Shown here: one piece after another, positions 62,102-64,000 of the stretch
Layout of the letters: each line of letters opens with the position of its first letter
Position numbering within the stretch: position 1 is the stretch's first letter
DNA from: Longilinea sp035560795
GTDB taxonomy: Bacteria > Chloroflexota > Anaerolineae > Anaerolineales > Anaerolineaceae
Assembly: GCA_035560795.1 (NCBI GenBank)
Contig: DATMYV010000024.1
Coordinates: forward strand, 1-64,000
DNA: 64,000 bases
Reading direction: 5' to 3'
Made by a program: the position numbers and the translations under genes
The notes under the pieces: model-generated
Told to the model about the DNA's origin: nothing
Seen by the model: only the letters and a program-made list of their open reading frames with translations
Database searches by the model: none

Positions 62102-63550
62102 ATGTTGAAAAATGACTTTATTAGGATCAGTGATTACGAATGGGAGTTACCAAAAACCTTTCGACCCGATATGCGTGTAGCAGTGAGGTTGTTCGCGAGT
62201 AAGAAATTACTGATCGCTGCGTTGGACGATTTATCGCTGGTACAGGCGGTGAATGTAGCCACGCTTCCCGGCCTGGTCGGCCCAGTTGTGGTAATGCCGG
62301 ATGTCCACCAGGGTTATGGATTCCCAATTGGAGGCGTCGCCGCCACAGAATTTCCGCACGGCGTTATTTCACCTGGCGGGATCGGATATGACATTAATTG
62401 CGGAGTCCGTTTGCTGAGTTCGCGAATTCGATTTGAAGAGGCAAAACCTCACCTGGACGAATTGGCAGCAGCGCTCAATGCCAATTGCCCGAGCGGAATG
62501 GGAAAGTCGGGGCCGTACCAGCTCAGGCATGCTGAGATTGATGATGTCTGCCGCCTTGGCGCGAGATGGGCCGTTAATAAAGGGATGGGTATGGTGGATG
62601 ATCTGCGCCGAACGGAAGAGAACGGCTGTGTTGAAGGCGCCGATCCACACTGGGTGAGCGAGCGGGCCAAGACGCGCGGAGGCGACCAATTGGGCACCCT
62701 GGGTTCAGGCAATCACTTTATCGAGGTGGATGTGGTCGATGAAATCTACGACGTCCAGGCGGCTCAAGTCATGGAACTTGAAAAGGGCTGCCTGGCAATC
62801 CAGTTTCATTGCGGTTCGCGCGGGTTGGGGCATCAAGTGTGTACTGATTATGTGCAGGAGTTCCAAACAGCCGTCCAGCATTATGGAATACAGCTTCCAG
62901 ATCGTGAACTGGTTTGTGCCCCCATGGATTCACACGAAGGCCAGCATTATCTGGCTGCCATGCGTTCAGCGGCCAATTTTGCCTTTTGCAATCGCCAGAT
63001 TCTGGCACACATGGCCAGGCGTGCATTCGAGCAGACATTGGCTGGTGAGATAAAACAGGTTACTCTGCGCCAGGTTTATGATATCGCTCATAACATGGGA
63101 AAGATCGAGACTCACACCATCAAGGGACGGCAAGTAAAAATATGCGTTCATCGCAAAGGTGCGACTCGCGCCTTTGGACATGCACAGGCTGGGCTGCCGG
63201 AGGAATATTTAGCGATTGGTCAGCCCGTTCTTGTGCCCGGATCGATGGGTACGGCTTCCTGGGTTTTGGTGGGCACGGATGCAAGCATGGAACGATCCTA
63301 TGGATCCACCTGTCACGGCGCGGGTCGCCTGATGAGCCGAAGCCAGGCCAAGCGCGAGGTGCGGGGTGAAAGACTGCGGGATGAGTTAAAGCAACAGGGC
63401 ATTCACATCCGGGCTGGTTCCATGTCCGGGCTGGCTGAAGAAGCACCGCAGGCTTATAAGGATGTAGATGAAGTCGTGGATACGGTTTGTGGTGCTGGCA
63501 TTGCGCGCAAAGTAGCCAGGTTGCGTCCAGTGGTGGTTGTAAAGGGCTGA
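62102..63550 (+). CDS. rtcB: RtcB RNA-splicing ligase
   Basis: A 482-residue ligase joining 2',3'-cyclic phosphate or 3'-phosphate RNA ends to 5'-OH ends with GTP and manganese. Signature [32 protein letters not shown] (metal Cys in DINCGVR), [28 protein letters not shown] and the guanylation histidine in [13 protein letters not shown] are all present. I chose ATG 62102 (GAGG site, family-typical start [17 protein letters not shown]); ATG 62072 is also possible. Paired with archease. Confidence 0.96.
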   Translation: MLKNDFIRISDYEWELPKTFRPDMRVAVRLFASKKLLIAALDDLSLVQAVNVATLPGLVGPVVVMPDVHQGYGFPIGGVAATEFPHGVISPGGIGYDINCGVRLLSSRIRFEEAKPHLDELAAALNANCPSGMGKSGPYQLRHAEIDDVCRLGARWAVNKGMGMVDDLRRTEENGCVEGADPHWVSERAKTRGGDQLGTLGSGNHFIEVDVVDEIYDVQAAQVMELEKGCLAIQFHCGSRGLGHQVCTDYVQEFQTAVQHYGIQLPDRELVCAPMDSHEGQHYLAAMRSAANFAFCNRQILAHMARRAFEQTLAGEIKQVTLRQVYDIAHNMGKIETHTIKGRQVKICVHRKGATRAFGHAQAGLPEEYLAIGQPVLVPGSMGTASWVLVGTDASMERSYGSTCHGAGRLMSRSQAKREVRGERLRDELKQQGIHIRAGSMSGLAEEAPQAYKDVDEVVDTVCGAGIARKVARLRPVVVVKG

Positions 63551-63553
63551 CGG

Positions 63554-64000
63554 TTATTCTTCTTCAGCGCCAGGATTCTCCATTCGTTTGCTGACCAGTG
63601 CGATTCGGGCACGGCAGATTTCGGTCAATGCAGCAACCGGCAGGCGGATATTCAATCCGAGTTGTCCGCCAGAGATGTGGATTTGCTCATGCCGGATGGC
63701 TGATTGATCTATGATCACCTGGAAGCCTTTGTTAACCAAAGCCAATGGCGAGATGCCACCGGCCTGCAAGCCGGTCAAAGATTCAGCCTCCCGTTGGGTG
63801 GGAAGGATCACCTTTTTTTCTCCCAAAACTTCCGCCAATGCTTTAAGATCAACTTCATGATTGCCAGGAATGACTACCAATAACGGTTTGCCAGGCTTGT
63901 CGCGCTTTACCACGATCGTCTTGAATACGATTTCCTCAGGCACACCGAGCCGGCGAGCGGTTTCAATCGCACCGAGCTTTTCTATTGGTAAATCAAAGGC
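63554..64000 (-). CDS. ybaK: YbaK/EbsC-family Cys-tRNA(Pro) deacylase (5' end beyond window)
   Basis: The last 148 codons of a gene that runs off the right edge. The visible part shows AIETARRLGVPEEIVFKTIV, the editing-domain core LLVVIPGNHEVDLKALAEVLG and the C-terminal LTGLQAGGISPLAL with KGFQVIID. It removes mis-attached amino acids from tRNA(Pro) or related tRNAs. Frame is open to the edge, so the start is not seen. It is convergent with rtcB, with a three-base gap. Confidence 0.9.
   Translation of the reverse strand, partial: AFDLPIEKLGAIETARRLGVPEEIVFKTIVVKRDKPGKPLLVVIPGNHEVDLKALAEVLGEKKVILPTQREAESLTGLQAGGISPLALVNKGFQVIIDQSAIRHEQIHISGGQLGLNIRLPVAALTEICRARIALVSKRMENPGAEEE

Noticed and set aside
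1..64000. Mobile elements, CRISPR arrays, prophage, tRNA or rRNA genes
   Set aside because: I saw no transposase or integrase, no spaced direct repeats, and no tRNA or rRNA signatures; an exhaustive search would need a tool.

Overview
The window looks like ordinary chromosome from a Chloroflexota bacterium, most likely an Anaerolineae-type lineage. This is an inference from gene content and layout: a type A2 (caa3-like) cytochrome oxidase with a fused CtaA-CtaB haem A synthase, Lgt/LspA lipoprotein processing with many lipoboxes, FHA proteins next to an FtsW/RodA-type protein, a long type 2 IleRS under a T-box, and near-consensus sigma70-type promoters, some placed so close to the start codon that the mRNAs should be leaderless. 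I see no transposase, integrase, phage gene, CRISPR array or tRNA/rRNA gene. Genes are dense and mostly in short co-directional operons.

Layout. 1-3030: a cytochrome c lipoprotein and a NarL-type two-component pair. 3186-11103: an aerobic respiration operon, coxB (with an unusual pseudo-receiver extension), coxA, coxD-like, coxC, sco, a membrane cupredoxin-like protein, surf1 and ctaA-ctaB. 11177-12697 (minus): rsfS, thpR and a PCu(A)C copper chaperone. 12855-13031: a 6S RNA, recognised by its stems. 13416-15775: an FHA protein, an AI-2E family transporter and a small acidic protein. 15852-18478 (minus): DUF6159-like membrane protein, proC and an RlmI-like methyltransferase. 18584-25345: a MalY/PatB lyase, YdcF, a cold-shock protein (minus), a TPR protein, a lipoprotein, MtaB and an alcohol dehydrogenase. 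25403-29916: L-lactate dehydrogenase (minus), then a KimA-like permease with two TrkA/RCK proteins.

30030-33655 is the conserved rpmH-rnpA-yidD-yidC-jag cluster, with a PQQ-repeat lipoprotein inserted. 33848-41311: pyrimidine-nucleoside phosphorylase, T-box plus ileS, lspA, a RluA-type pseudouridine synthase and threonine aldolase. 41308-43038 (minus): a GAF-GGDEF diguanylate cyclase. 43306-54636: purine-nucleoside phosphorylase, a membrane protein, GNAT, a 7TM-GAF-HTH membrane protein, an S1-domain protein, FtsK, a CDP-alcohol phosphatidyltransferase, Lgt and an ABC-2 exporter. 54665-56931: an MBL hydrolase, an HNH protein (minus) and a TIGR01777 epimerase. 56928-61630 (minus): FhaA-FhaB-MtnP and an FtsW/RodA-PBP fusion whose transpeptidase motifs look degenerate. 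61653-64000: archease, RtcB RNA ligase and a YbaK-type deacylase that runs off the right edge.

The points most worth a second look are the pseudo-receiver fused to CoxB, the FtsW/RodA-pseudo-PBP fusion in an fhaAB neighbourhood without kinase genes, the GXHH signature in the T-box-controlled IleRS, the 7TM-GAF-HTH protein, the KimA plus double RCK locus, and the recurrent leaderless promoters.
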